Below, one piece after another: positions 42,549-54,000 of a stretch of DNA of 56,442 nucleotides. Location: the NCBI GenBank assembly GCA_025201865.1, contig MU602677.1, forward strand, positions 24,517-80,958, written 5' to 3'. The DNA is from Ramicandelaber brevisporus (Eukaryota > Kickxellomycota > Ramicandelaberales > Ramicandelaberaceae). Within the stretch, counting starts at the first letter, position 1. Each line of letters begins with the position of its first letter. The notes under the pieces were generated by a model that searched no databases, had not been told where the DNA came from, and was given only the letters and a program-made list of their open reading frames with translations. The translations under genes and the position numbers were made by a program.

Positions 42549-43247
42549 TGTACAAAACAACTAGTGCGCAGAAGTAGACGATCGTGCAGAAGCTGTTGTT
42601 CAAGATGGATGAAGAGGCGAAAACAAAAAAGAGAGGTCAAAAGAGGTCAAAAAGAAACAAAAGAGCGGCCACCAACAAGAGAGTGTGTTTTTCTTTCTGT
42701 CTTTCTTCTGTCTTTCTGTCTTTCTTTACTTTTGGCGTGCAACGTGTGTGTGTCTGTGTGTAGTGACTTTTGGCGTTCCTTTTTTTATTATCGAGCAAGT
42801 ACACAAAACGCGCGTCTCTCTTTTCTACAATATTTGTCTTTTATCTTGAGGGTATAGAAGAGAGTATAGTAGAGGGAATGAGAGGGAATGGCCGCGGAAG
42901 AGCTGCTGCAATCGACGTGAACCGTGCATTTGGGTTTCTCTCTTTCTCTCTGTCTCTCTCTGTCTCAGAGTGTAAGGTTTCTATCACTCACACTCACTCT
43001 CTCACGCCATGCTTGTTTGTACGTGCGTATATGCATATACATGTGTGTACACTGCAAGTCTCGCGCATCAAACAAAATCTTCAGCAGACACATGTGCACC
43101 ACCATGAAAGTGCTGCATCCTCTAACCCTGAATAGACTTGCATCTATGCATACATACATACATGTATCCTTGCATCCATGCATCCATCCATCTACACACA
43201 TTCGTGTATTTGATTCGTTTACTTTTATATTTCTATTTTTCTTCAAC
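42549..43247. promoter_or_regulatory. BLTP2 promoter region and DUF4436-like 3' flank
   Basis: About 700 bases between two minus-strand genes. It is rich in simple sequence: CTTTCTGTCTTTC runs at 42690-42730, a CTCT run at 42938-42965 and a CATA/CATC tetranucleotide tract at 43141-43197. Small frames here on both strands reflect those repeats and are not called. Confidence 0.45.
43141..43197. repeat. CATA/CATC tetranucleotide microsatellite
   Basis: GCATACATACATACATG is followed by CATCCATG and CATCCATCCATC units, a compound tetranucleotide repeat in the 3' flank of the DUF4436-like gene. Confidence 0.85.
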
Positions 43248-44522
43248 TCAAAGATGTCTAATTACTTTGATCTGTCTCGTTGCGGCATTTGCAGCCCCGC
43301 CGGGTAACTTGGATGCATGGGACGATATCATCTGTGGTGGAAGCGGTACTATTGACGGAGTTGGCGACACAACCGGTGTATTGCTCGGTGTGCTAAACAA
43401 GCTGTCTGGCGTGCTGTAGCCGCTTTCATCGCCAGCTCGCCTCATCAGCGCTCTGTGCACCTTGCTGACCGCCCTGTATGCAAACACTGTGACAATGTTG
43501 GATGCACACGATGAGGAAATGGAGACGCACCACAGATAAGACCAGTAATCAGCCAGAGTCCCAACGGTGAGCGGCGTGCCAGGCTGGCAGAACCGCAGCA
43601 GAGTCAATACGATAACAGCGGCACCTGCCAAGCTCATTGTGAATGGCTGCGATGTGAATGTCGATGTTGCTTCCACTGGATGTTGAGAGTGATGCTGCAT
43701 TTGCTCGGCTGTGACTTCGTGATGAATGGTGGCTCGCATTGTAACAGCCACTAGACCAATCGTGATCAGCCACATTGCAATAGAGCTCAGAATGACGAGA
43801 ATCTTTGTCGAGCTTGATCTCGTGATGGCTATCGTGATCGAATGAATCTTGGAGTCGCCTGAAGTCGCTACAATCTCTGGCTTGATGGCAAATGACTGAC
43901 CCTTCGTACTGAATGATCCAACTATTGCAACTGGTGTCCGAGATGGTCGCTTTGTTGAGGCGTCTGTGCCGTTTAACTCATGTGCTCGCAGCGATAGCCG
44001 TGTAGAGTATGCGTCATCCGGATACGCACTGGGATTTCCGCTAATTGGGAGCCTCAATATGACTGGCGTGATAGGACTATCTACATCGAACGTCCTTTGC
44101 TGGTAGTAAAAGTCGACCAAAACGGATTCATCCAGCCGGTCGCTGTCCTTTTGAACCAGTGATCCATACGCTGTCAAATCCGCCAGCAGTGTCATTTGCC
44201 CTGCTGTTAAATCGATTGCCAATACAGTAAAGTTGCAATGTATCCGATCATCTGGCAATTCTGCTGCTGTCGATGTCGATGATGTCGATGATGATGATGA
44301 CGAAGATGACTGTGATGATGACTGTGGTGATGATGACGATGACTGTATACCAAAGTATGTAACGGGAGTGTCGCCGCCGAGTCGCTCGAGTCGAAGGTGT
44401 CGGGCCACAATAACAACCAGCGCTATCCACCCGCCCAGGAACAGCAACGTGACAAGAGCCATCCTCAACCACTTTCTGCGCCGCTGCTGCCAGAAAGGAG
44501 AGCTGAAGAACCTTTTGCTCAT
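43248..44522 (-). CDS. Four-helix membrane protein, DUF4436-like
   Basis: A 424-residue integral membrane protein that resembles the DUF4436 family of fungal and bacterial proteins of unknown function. Layout: basic N-terminus, a first transmembrane helix (about residues 20-41), a poly-Ser linker (61-85), a soluble domain (about 92-235) holding the motif YPDDAY at 167-172 after NPSA, then three hydrophobic segments (about 241-262, 295-312 and 325-350) and a Ser/Pro-rich tail. The soluble domain between helix 1 and helix 2 should face the lumen or outside. The frame extends 61 codons upstream of the chosen ATG, but that part contains a His/Ile/Thr run from the leader and is not protein-like. 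The family assignment rests on topology and the YPxDxY motif. No enzymatic motif is seen. Confidence 0.65.
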   Translation of the reverse strand: MSKRFFSSPFWQQRRRKWLRMALVTLLFLGGWIALVVIVARHLRLERLGGDTPVTYFGIQSSSSSPQSSSQSSSSSSSSTSSTSTAAELPDDRIHCNFTVLAIDLTAGQMTLLADLTAYGSLVQKDSDRLDESVLVDFYYQQRTFDVDSPITPVILRLPISGNPSAYPDDAYSTRLSLRAHELNGTDASTKRPSRTPVAIVGSFSTKGQSFAIKPEIVATSGDSKIHSITIAITRSSSTKILVILSSIAMWLITIGLVAVTMRATIHHEVTAEQMQHHSQHPVEATSTFTSQPFTMSLAGAAVIVLTLLRFCQPGTPLTVGTLADYWSYLWCVSISSSCASNIVTVFAYRAVSKVHRALMRRAGDESGYSTPDSLFSTPSNTPVVSPTPSIVPLPPQMISSHASKLPGGAANAATRQIKVIRHL

Positions 44523-44974
44523 CTTTCTTTTCTGCCAAAGTCTGTGTATGTGTATGTATGTGTGTATGCAAAACGAGATTAAGAAGCAGGGGATGGGTTG
44601 GTGTACAGCATCGGGCAAAATGGGGCGGAGTGAGGCGAGTGAGACGAGTGGGAAGAGGTAGTCGAAAGTTCTGCAGACCGCTCCAGAGTACACTTTTTCA
44701 CTCACTCACACACTCTCATTGGGTGGCCCCACGCCATGCGCAGAACGGCGACCACATCTCGGAAGGCAATGTTCGTAGTGCCAGTTACCTTTGCATGTTC
44801 CGTTGACAGCAAGAATATCACGTCGGTATTCAAAGTAAACAAACAAAGACAGACAAAAAATAGGCATCAAACAGGAAAAGAAAAGAGAAGAATGCGAAAG
44901 AAAATAAAAGGGGTTTAAAGCGGATAGGATGGTAGGATAGGGAGATGGATAGAGGAGGAGTGTGTAGGTTCATT
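44523..44974. promoter_or_regulatory. DUF4436-like promoter and VPS26 3' flank
   Basis: The 452 bases between two minus-strand genes hold GTATGT repeats at about 44545-44570, a (TCAC)n-like stretch near 44698-44712 and an A/G-rich block at 44845-44945. No gene or canonical TATA box is recognised. Confidence 0.4.
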
Positions 44975-46057
44975 CTACGCAGATTCAACAGGCGGACGAT
45001 ACAGTATAATCTCGTGCTGGCGGAAGTACCGACGTCCATGCGGGTCATCAAACAGCACCAGGTTCAAGTAATACCGCGCAGAAAACTTCTTGTTGACATC
45101 CACATATGTCGGAGCCAGCATTTCGTATCCACTCAAAAACAATCTAATCGGCACAACATCATTGCGGTACGGACTGCCATCCATAATCTCATATCTGGCA
45201 ATTGTCGTGTTCTCCGTAACAATGTGGTTTGAATTCATCGGGTTTCCAGTGGGCATCTCTGGCAGCTGCAAAGGAGCCGATGTGCCGCCGGGTGTGCCTG
45301 TCGCGCCAACCGATTCTCTTCTCACGATTGATAGTTCCATACTGCGGATTTTGATGTGGATGAGCAGGAAGCTGATTCGACCAATAATGACATCGCTTAA
45401 AGAGTATGCACTCTTGTTGCATTCAAACTCCAAGTGCAGACAATCCTCGATACCAATCTCCATCTTTATAGGCTGATTTATGCTTAGCAATTGCTGTTGT
45501 TGCTGTTGCTGCTGTTGTTGCTGTTGACTGTTTGCAGATGTGCGGATGGCTGGCATGATTGGCTGTTTCTGGAATTGATACACCCATATGTCCTTTTCCT
45601 GCACAATATCATTCATCCTTTGGTTGATTGTGGCTCTCACAAAGTACCGCAACACTGCATTCACACCTCGGTAAGTCTCAAACGTCTTGTTAACATTTGC
45701 AAATTCAAACGGAAACGCTGCGCTTTGAAGCATGCTGCCCGGCGCTGCCAGCTCTTGTCGAATTGCCACAAATTCCTGGGTGGAGGAACGGTCGCCAAAC
45801 AGCTCGATACTGCCAATAAACTCAATCTTGATGCCGAAGTGATCCAATGCGGTCGTGCCACTCGTCAGATTGATGTGCACGCGACCACTCACTGCTTCGC
45901 CGTCCGCATAGAGAGGAGCATACTCGCGACGATCGCCGCCCGAAGAGATTGGAGTGCGGAACTCGACTTGCTTGCGCTTTTCCTCGTCGTCGAGTACGAG
46001 CGTTATGGAAGCTGGCGGCGTGAACGTGCCGAACAACGCTCGTGTGATGAACGACAT
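44975..46057 (-). CDS. VPS26: Retromer subunit Vps26
   Basis: A 360-residue arrestin-fold subunit of retromer, which with Vps35 and Vps29 sorts cargo from endosomes to the Golgi or plasma membrane. Matches run across the protein: GTVDI-like start (MSFITRALFG), HFGIKIEFIGSIELF, FPFEFANVNKTFETYRGVNAVLRY, KMEIGIEDCLHLEFECNKS, FLLIHIKIRSMELSIVRRE, then DGSPYRNDVVPIRLFLSGYEMLAPTY and a full C-terminal strand region (RYYLNLVLFDDPHGRRYFRQHEI). An insert of 13 Gln at residues 178-190 sits in the linker between the two arrestin lobes, where other fungi have a short loop. The start at 46057 is standard. It shares a 170-base divergent promoter with the MIM1-like gene. Confidence 0.96.
   Translation of the reverse strand: MSFITRALFGTFTPPASITLVLDDEEKRKQVEFRTPISSGGDRREYAPLYADGEAVSGRVHINLTSGTTALDHFGIKIEFIGSIELFGDRSSTQEFVAIRQELAAPGSMLQSAAFPFEFANVNKTFETYRGVNAVLRYFVRATINQRMNDIVQEKDIWVYQFQKQPIMPAIRTSANSQQQQQQQQQQQQLLSINQPIKMEIGIEDCLHLEFECNKSAYSLSDVIIGRISFLLIHIKIRSMELSIVRRESVGATGTPGGTSAPLQLPEMPTGNPMNSNHIVTENTTIARYEIMDGSPYRNDVVPIRLFLSGYEMLAPTYVDVNKKFSARYYLNLVLFDDPHGRRYFRQHEIILYRPPVESA
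45491..45530. repeat. TTG/CTG repeat coding poly-Gln in VPS26
   Basis: Mixed TTG and CTG triplets encode 13 consecutive Gln on the minus strand, placed exactly between the two arrestin lobes. Confidence 0.85.
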
Positions 46058-46227
46058 CTCAAGCTGTGTAACGCTTTTTCAATAAAGAGAGGAAGAAAAA
46101 AAAAACTGGCGAAAGCTGACGAAAGCCAAGGCAGAGTAAGAAGCAGATCCGCTTAAGAGTGAGAGAAGGAGAGAGAGAGAGAATCTGCATCAAAACTTTT
46201 CTCAACAAGAAAAAACCAACAACAGCC
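46058..46227. promoter_or_regulatory. Bidirectional promoter VPS26 / MIM1-like
   Basis: A compact 170-base divergent spacer containing a poly-A run (46096-46105) and a GA run (46155-46182) just before the MIM1-like leader. Confidence 0.55.
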
Positions 46228-46662
46228 ATGGACCAGGACGCGAGTATTGCGACGTTGATTAACAACGAAGACACTCGGGACGACCACCGTCAATTGAGTG
46301 ATGATAACAGCAGTGACTGCGAGCCCGAACAGATCAGTAACAACAATAGCAGCAGCGGCAGTGAGCCCGAGGATCAGATTGCGCGAAAACAGCGGAAAAA
46401 GAAGGCTAGTGACACAGCAGCAGTAGCAACACCAACAACAGCAGCAGATAATCAGAGCCAGGTCATTTCGCCAGCGACTAGAATAAGTGGACTGCAGTCG
46501 TTTATGCGCGGGTTTGCCATGTACTTTGCATTCCCATTCCTGTCTGGTATCATGCTTGGACTGGGCGAGATTTGTGCACACGAATTGACATTCCGGTGGT
46601 GGGGATGGCAAAGTGCGCGACCTGTTTTTGCCAATCTCATTCCACGTAAAAAGACATTGTAA
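46228..46662 (+). CDS. MIM1: Mitochondrial outer-membrane import factor Mim1 (TOM13)
   Basis: A 144-residue protein that matches Mim1, the fungal factor that inserts single-span outer-membrane proteins and helps assemble the TOM complex. The diagnostic segment lies at about residues 95-128: FAMYFAFPFLSGIMLGLGE, then ICAHELTFRWWGW. Yeast Mim1 reads PFLNGMMLGFGELFAHEL at the same place. The single transmembrane helix (about 96-113) contains the small-residue spacing Gly107-x3-Gly111, a motif known to drive Mim1 oligomers. The N-terminal half is acidic, Ser- and Asn-rich and presumably cytosolic, followed by a basic RKQRKKK patch. Yeast Mim1 is 113 residues, so the extra length is in this region. 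The ATG at 46228 follows an ACAGCC leader; the upstream open frame is a GA-rich leader. Confidence 0.9.
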   Translation: MDQDASIATLINNEDTRDDHRQLSDDNSSDCEPEQISNNNSSSGSEPEDQIARKQRKKKASDTAAVATPTTAADNQSQVISPATRISGLQSFMRGFAMYFAFPFLSGIMLGLGEICAHELTFRWWGWQSARPVFANLIPRKKTL

Positions 46663-46706
46663 AATCAACTATCCTTACACTATAATACATCTTGAAACTG
46701 TTTTTT

Positions 46707-46712
46707 TTTATT
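46707..46712 (-). terminator. Polyadenylation signal of SGF29 inside the convergent spacer
   Basis: AATAAA on the minus strand, about 31 bases after the SGF29 stop. The whole spacer to the MIM1-like stop is only 81 bases, so the two 3' UTRs almost certainly overlap. Confidence 0.55.
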
Positions 46713-46743
46713 TAACTTGTTAATGTGACAATAGAGGACTAAT

Positions 46744-47886
46744 TTACTTGACGAGAACGAACGGAATCTCAATGTGGTGAACAAAATCATTGTCATCCTC
46801 AAACACGACTTGGTAGCAGTGATTGAGCTCCGTGTTCTGCGACGGTGTCTTTGCGACTTTTCCAGTGTAAAAGCACGTTGTATCAGGATACAGTGCAATC
46901 ACAACCGAACCCACTGGAATCTCCTTGTTCTTTGGAATGACATACTGGCTCGAGCGCGACTTGGCACCGCTCGCAGTCTTCTGCAAGTCCTCCAAGCTCA
47001 CAATGGGCTTGATGTCGGTTGCCTTCAGAGTGAATTCGTCGTGCGCGCCTTGATCGTTTGGAGCCACATCGCGCACGATCACTGTGCCATTCTCTGCATC
47101 GACCGATATAACCGTGGAGAGCAGCCACTCTGCCTCGTCGTTTTCCTGCACTTTGGTTGGCCGAGCCGCAGCCTGCTGTCCAACTTTGATGAATGGCTGC
47201 GATAGCGTGGATTGGGGACCAGGCGTGCGACGACCAGTGCTTGCCGAACTAGCATTACGGCCAGTGCTGCTTGTGCTAGCTGAAACGGCAGTTCCTTGGC
47301 GGCTTAAAATGGGCGATCCAGCACGGCCGCTTGTCACGCTGCCATCGTCCGAGAGAACCGACGGTGCACGACTGCTGCCTCGCTCAGCCGCCACTCTCCG
47401 ACGACCAGATGGCGTTCTTGCTGGCTCTTCGAGCGTAGCTAACGCGGGTATCCTGCTGTTTGCCGATGCTATAGTGGATGCCATTGTTGCTGCTGCCGTT
47501 GCTGCCGCTGCCGCTGCTGCTACTTCGTTGGCGGCATTAACTGAAGCTTCTGTGGCTTGTCGCATTTGAATGAGCTGTAAGATGGCCTCATTAACCTTCT
47601 TGAGCTGCATTGCTTGCTCGTCCAACACACTTAGATGCTGCGTATACTGCGAATCCAGTACGTGGCCACGTTCAACCATCGATTCACACTCGTTCGTGCT
47701 AGCAATGTTGGATATAAAGTGTTGTTCGCTGTCGATCAAAGTCGCTAGTTCACCGTCTTGTTTATCGAAGGCTGCGGCAAGCTGATGAACATCCGTCAAG
47801 ATGGTTGTATACAGTGTCTGCTCCTCCACAGTCGGCTCATACACCAGCAAGGTTTGATTAGAGCGCGATCGAGTTGCTCTGGTCAT
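46744..47886 (-). CDS. SGF29: SAGA complex subunit Sgf29
   Basis: A 380-residue chromatin reader. The C-terminal tandem Tudor region (about residues 245-380) carries the family features: EWLLSTVISVDAENGTVIVRDV, then IPVGSVVIALYPDTTCFYTGKV and YQVVFEDDNDFVHHIEIPFVLVK. In Sgf29 the aromatic cage formed by Tyr residues in the ALYPDTTCFY and Y-Q-V-V-F-E-D-D segments binds H3K4me2/3 and brings the SAGA or ADA acetyltransferase module to promoters. The N-terminal third is predicted helical or coiled coil (about 15-125), ending in poly-Ala; the middle is Ser/Arg-rich and disordered. It is longer than yeast Sgf29 (259 residues) because of that linker. It converges with MIM1 and shares a 154-base divergent promoter with IML1. 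Confidence 0.92.
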   Translation of the reverse strand: MTRATRSRSNQTLLVYEPTVEEQTLYTTILTDVHQLAAAFDKQDGELATLIDSEQHFISNIASTNECESMVERGHVLDSQYTQHLSVLDEQAMQLKKVNEAILQLIQMRQATEASVNAANEVAAAAAAATAAATMASTIASANSRIPALATLEEPARTPSGRRRVAAERGSSRAPSVLSDDGSVTSGRAGSPILSRQGTAVSASTSSTGRNASSASTGRRTPGPQSTLSQPFIKVGQQAAARPTKVQENDEAEWLLSTVISVDAENGTVIVRDVAPNDQGAHDEFTLKATDIKPIVSLEDLQKTASGAKSRSSQYVIPKNKEIPVGSVVIALYPDTTCFYTGKVAKTPSQNTELNHCYQVVFEDDNDFVHHIEIPFVLVK

Positions 47887-47988
47887 GATGAAACTGTGTG
47901 CTTTTATGTGTATATGTTTGTGTGTGAGCTGTGAATTGTGAGTTAGTCAATCTGGGTAGACTTTGCCCACACACATACACAAAGTCGC

Positions 47989-48025
<37 letters not shown>

Positions 48026-48040
48026 GTGATAACAACAGCG
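47887..48040. promoter_or_regulatory. Bidirectional promoter SGF29 / IML1
   Basis: A very compact promoter for two divergent genes. The SGF29 side has a GTGTGT/ATGTTT tract. The IML1 side ends in a long CAA repeat that must form its 5' leader. Confidence 0.6.
47988..48025 (+). repeat. (CAA)n repeat in the IML1 5' leader
   Basis: Twelve uninterrupted CAA triplets followed by CAG lie 15 bases before the IML1 ATG. No start codon lies inside. CAA repeats form unstructured leaders known to favour ribosome scanning. Confidence 0.9.
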
Positions 48041-51000
48041 ATGCAGAACGATCAAGACGCGTTCTTCGAGCAGCCGGGACAGCCAGAGCCTCCGCTTCCG
48101 CCTCTTCCACAGCCGCCGCAGTCTGACGATCACTACCATCGTCACGGCTACGAAACCCCCTTCAGAGACCTTGGCTACGGGCGGCAGTATGTGAGCATCT
48201 CCAAAGACAACTTTGCAGACACTGACTTCCGATTCATTCCCGAAGGTATCCAATATGGCGAAGTGCAGCCTGGCGACTGCATCATCCTACGACGGCCGCC
48301 ATCGTCATCTCAGCCGGATGATGCAGCAGGGCTTTCGTCACGAGATGTATCACGCACGAATACAGCATCAGTTGGCCATAGCGATGCACAGCTCGGTGCG
48401 AGCTACGCCAATGGCCTCAAAGTCAGATATGGTGCCAATAGCGTTCCGCCGTTTCTGAGTAACAGCAGTAATAGCGTTTCACCGCCGACATCGGCAGCAT
48501 CTCGCACTGAGTACGACTTGTACTTTGTGGTCAACGAAGCATCATTGGCTCGAATCAATCAGCATCATTTTCAACAGTTGCAAAATGCAACTCCAGATCA
48601 GATGCAAGCGCAACAGAAACAGCAGCAGCAGCAACAACATCAGCATCAGCAGCATCAGCAGAGAAAGTTTGTTATCGAGATTAGTCGCCATGCAGTGCCT
48701 AATGATCTCAGCAAGCGTCCTGAAATATCGTGCTATGTGTACAAGATTCACCGGAAGTTGGCTGCTCTCTCATTTGCGGAGTTAGTCATTTGCAAAGAAC
48801 TAATCAGTCGTGGTGAAATGTATCGTTTGCGCAATGCACTCACCAACACTGTGGTTTGGCCAAATCGTAGTCTCAGTGTTATGAGTGGTTATAATAGTAG
48901 CATATCATTGCGCGTCCAAAACTCATGGCGTGGTGATGAGCATGGTGCGAGTGGCATTATTGACAATTCCACACGCGTGATATTCCGATGCAGCTCAGCC
49001 AGAATAACACTGCTGATTCAAGTTAGTGCTGAGATGTTTGAATTCGATAATCAGGGTGGATTGTTTGCTGAGCGTGCACTGATTGAAGCATTGCCGGCTC
49101 TGTTTGGATTGTGGCGCTCACCTTCTCCCGAGCAGCCTATAATTACAGTTGTACTGTTTGGAAGATTCAAAGTTACAAAATGTGATTCTGATCTTGGCAA
49201 GAGTCCAGCGCTGCTCATTTACCCATCGCATTCACCATCAACGGCGCACAATGTAAAACAGCAGATGGTAGATGAATTGCCTGATCATATTGATTTGTAT
49301 CAGACTATTGTAGAGTGGCAGAAGCCAAAGAATCCAAAGACATTTGATGAGATATTGAGACGGATTCGCTGTGAAATGAAGTGCTTTTATGATCGAGCCA
49401 GCAACACTCTGAACCAATATGCAAACACCAGTAGTGGCAGCAATGGTGGCAGCAATGGCAATGGTGGCAGTCGTGGCAGCGATGCAGAGCCTATTCCTTC
49501 ACTTCATGACACTCCGGCTCTGCTACGTCCATCGTTTGCTCACGAAGGCAATATACTAGAAGCCATAAACTTAGCGCTGAATGCGTTTGATGCTAGTACA
49601 TTGGGTCATGGCTTGTTTGGCGTGGCTCAGACTATTGTTTGTTTAACGCCAGGCACAGGATGGTTCGATGTTGACAGATTGATGCTTGGATTGACAAATG
49701 AACGAATGTTGCAAAATGGAGCTCGTCTTAACTTACTCTCGCTGGCACTGCCTCCATTGCACGATGTTCCATTCTTTAGATTCTTTGTACCTGAGCATGT
49801 GTTATACGAAGCAGTTGAGTCCAATAACAGTAATATTAACAGCAGTAACAACACCAATAACAATAATAATAACACTGCAGCAACAGCATCATCAACAATA
49901 TTCGGTCAGGGTGGAGCTACTGGTGAATATAACGAACATGATACTCATATTCCAATCTCATCATCTACTGCTGAAGTGGCTGATCAAGCTCCAATTAAGG
50001 CATTTGTTGAACGCGATATTGATGATTTGTTGATTGCCAGCGAGTCTCTTGAAGAACACCCCAAGACTCAGCGCGTTGCTCGCTATTTCCAACCAAGTTG
50101 GATGGAATGCGGTTTCTTTGATGATGAAAGTCTACTATTGGCTAATTTGCCCAACTCTCGTCTTCACCAGCGAAGCTCTCATCAACAACAACTGCGTCGC
50201 ATTCAACAGCATCTTCGTCGAAAGGATCAAGCCACTCAACAACCACAGCAACAACAACAGCAACAACAGCAACAACAGCAACAAAAACAAAAGCAAAAAC
50301 AAAAGCAAAAGCCAAAAGAACAACATTATATTCCGCCATATATGCGTGACATGTGCACTGGTCGCGAAATGTCATTTACATCGCGCGCTCGAATTCCAAT
50401 TGCGCAGGCTGGAGGTATCTTGGAAGTTGATCGATCGTTTATTATCATGCCTGGATTAAACTCTGACTTGATGAAGATTGACTCAGGTTTAAAGCAGCAG
50501 CTGGATGATGAAATTGCCAGATTTGAACTGGATAGTATGAAGGTGGATTCTCAACCTGATGCAAGTGCTCAGTCAGATTCTGAGCAAGACACACAGATGA
50601 TTGTCAAACCAAAGATTACCAAGGAGGACATTTTGCAAAAGCACATGAAGAGTATCTTTGAACAATACAATAGAGAAGCTATTCAAGCACTGCATCCACT
50701 TCAGTCTGCTCAGCCCAATGTGTCTGCAGTTACTGCTACTGCTACTGCTACTGCTGCACTGGGTCCAACTGCGTCTATAACTGCACAGCATCCTTTCAGC
50801 AGCAGTAATAGTGGCAGTGGCGGTGCACCAATGGTTAATTATTCTGATACAAACGTGTACCCTACTGTTTCCAATCGACAAGGTGCAAGCCTTGGCATGC
50901 GTGAGAATAGTTCGCCCTCTCTGAGACATCGTAGTGGAGGTGATGGACTGATGATGATGCATGAAGATTCTAATGCAGCTGCAGCGTTTGATCTATCACG

Positions 51001-54000
51001 TTCGCCTCAAGATTCTTCACAGTTGGCCATTTCAACATTCCAAGCACCCAATCGAATGTATGGAGGACATCAGAACTCTGCTCATCATCTCTCAAAGTCT
51101 CCCTCTGGCATCGCATTGGCCGATTCTGGCGGAAGTGGCGTTGCTCGTGGCGGTCAACCAATCATCCGCAGTACATCTCGTGCCATTGCAGCTCCTGGCC
51201 AGAGTGCGATTACTGTAATGTCATCGAGCATGCAGCTTGGATCAAGCTATGACAACCCGCAGCCTGGAGCCAATGATGCAGCAGCCGGTGACAAGGCTTC
51301 TTCCGATCAATCTGCTTTGAATCCGGTGTATAATCCATTCCATCGACAGCCGAGCCTGTTTGGCGGACTCAAACCTCCAGCAGAGTGTGCATGGTACTAT
51401 TCTACTCCGTCGCCGTGGCTAATTAACCATTTCATGCAACTGCAGAATCTTGTGTGGCCGCCTGCATTGCCAGTATCTAGCCTGGAGAGCCACAAGACAA
51501 AGGCAGATATGAGAGACAGAGTCAGTACAGTTGCCACAAACGTTGCGCTGTCAGAGCAATATCCAGGCGCACGCTATGATCAGCTACTTCATTCAATGGT
51601 TGCCTTCAGACTGGACCGCGGATTCCAATTGGCTATTGTTAAACCAGCGAAATCAGAGCAGCATCAGCGCACTCAAATCACCTATGACACACTTGTTGGA
51701 GGTAACAAGGCATATGCTGGCCTGGTTCCATTGCCTTCTCAGCACTATTTTGCTCATCCAGTGCCGCCAAGTGCTGCTCATCCTCAGAGTGCAGGTCCAA
51801 CATTTAATCAACAGCATCAGCAGCATCATCCTCAGCAGCATCCTCAGCAGCATCAACAACAGCATCAACAACAGCATCAACAACAGCATCAACAACATAG
51901 TCAGCAACAGCAACAACTACTACCACAACAACAGCCATCTCAGTTTACACGCACCACAACTGGTTTCCCAATATCTGGTCCAAGGACAGCTCCATTGCTA
52001 CAGTCTCAGCCACATACTGACAAGTTTACCGATATCACTGAACAGCAACAGCAACAGCAGAAACAGCAGCAGCAACTTTCTCTGCAGATTTCTTCGCTGC
52101 CTGATAAAAACAGTAGTCAATTGATCAAGCAGGAATCACTTGAACCACAATCACCTGGTCCCCTTCATAGTCAGCCCGTTGCAACCAATTACAGCAGTGT
52201 TGTTCTCACAAGTCGTCGTGAGGCTCATCGTCTCTTATACAGTGGAAGTGATACCATTGAGTTTGAGCGCTATGGCGAGAGCAGTCAGCAGCCACAGCAG
52301 CCCCTGCCACTAATTGATGATTCGTCTGCGTCCGCTGTGCATGTCGATATCGATCCAGCTTATATTGTAACCAGTTTGCGTGAACAGAAGGCTGCTCGTA
52401 GTGAGATTGCATTCCTCTATAACTACCATTTGGTTTCATGCGATACTATCGATGGATTGCCGCGCACAGTCTCCACAATGTTTTCAACACTGTTTACTCT
52501 GTCTCCAAGTTTACCTCTGCCCAAGTGGAATGCAGGTGATCGTATCTGCAGCGGTAAAGCCGATTGGTCTGGTGAAAAGCCTCCGTTCTGGCGGGTCACT
52601 TATGTATTGATTCCTGTCAAACAGTTTGGTGATGCAATGCGTCATAAAACTGCCCAATCTGGTATGGCTCTGCAATCAGCAGCATCACACACGACTGCTG
52701 CGGGCACAGACAATGTTCCTCCCAGTGCTGAACCAGGCGCGTCAAAGATTGGTACTCGCAAATCATCATTCAGCCAAGAACCTCGCGCAAAATCTGAGCA
52801 CGAGTTCTATCCAGCACCGGAGTGGTTGGCGCTCGACACTGAAGATGAAGAATTACGGCTGAATGGATTCCACAAGTTTATCGCCTGGCTCAGTGGTAGT
52901 TTCTCTGATGAGCATGAAGTTGGCTTCTCAAAGGATGAATTTGCTGCGACGCTGACTCGATCTGATACAGATGGTAGCGGTCAGCGTGGCGGGTTTGGCA
53001 GCAGTGGTGGTGGTGGTGGCAGCTGGGGTCGGCATAATGAGCGACAAGTGATGAATGCGCTGCAGCGGTTTGCGATTCACATTGGTACTGCAGCCCATCA
53101 CATTTATGTGCAGTCAATGATGCCCAAGAATGTTGACTACAGGATGCGTAGAGATGCCACTGGACAATATGTAGCCGCCACCGAATTCACACGTTACCCT
53201 GATTTGACCCAAAAATCTTCAGACAGAGATATTGCTGATGCCATGCAAGAGCCTGGTCACGGTATTGAGAGCTCCAAGTTCCGTTGGCATGATAAGCAGT
53301 ACAATGGTGCATTCGTCAGTCGAGATTTGGTTAGCTGGCTGCAGAATCGCTTCATGGATTTGGATTCTCCGGGTGCTGCCCTGCAGTTTGCACAAGCACT
53401 GGCAAACAAGAAACGCGGTGTCATTGAGCACTGTCGTAAAGTGCATGAGTTTAAAGATGGCCAGTTCTTCTTTAGACTGACTGACAAGTATGCCACCAAG
53501 CGGTCAGATACATCTCTGCTCGAGTCAATATCGAACACTTCGCTTGATAAGCAGGCCAAGATCCCTGCCAGTCGCACTTCATACTACACGCCTCTGCATC
53601 AACAGCAGCCACAGCCTCTTCCACAGCAGTCTCAGAGACAGAAGCAGCCGTTGCCACTGATTGATTTGAGCGCCAGCAAGTCCTTCATGTTTAGCAATAA
53701 CAATAGCAAAGCTGATCAAGCCTCGTTTGCATCCACGTCGTCAATGCTGTGCGCCAACATCTTCAATCTGCACTACGACATTTATTTGCGGCCACAGGCA
53801 ACTTTCCATATAATGTTTGAGTGGCTACAGTGTTCGTCCAATTTGATTGAGCAAAAGGTGAACTCGATGGCTGATAACGCTTTCAACAATGGATATTTGA
53901 TGATTAAGGCGCCTCCGCATCAGGATGCAATCTTGCGAAATGACGATCCATTGGCGCGCACTGCAATTCATCACATGGCTTGGACTCCGCCATCTGACGC

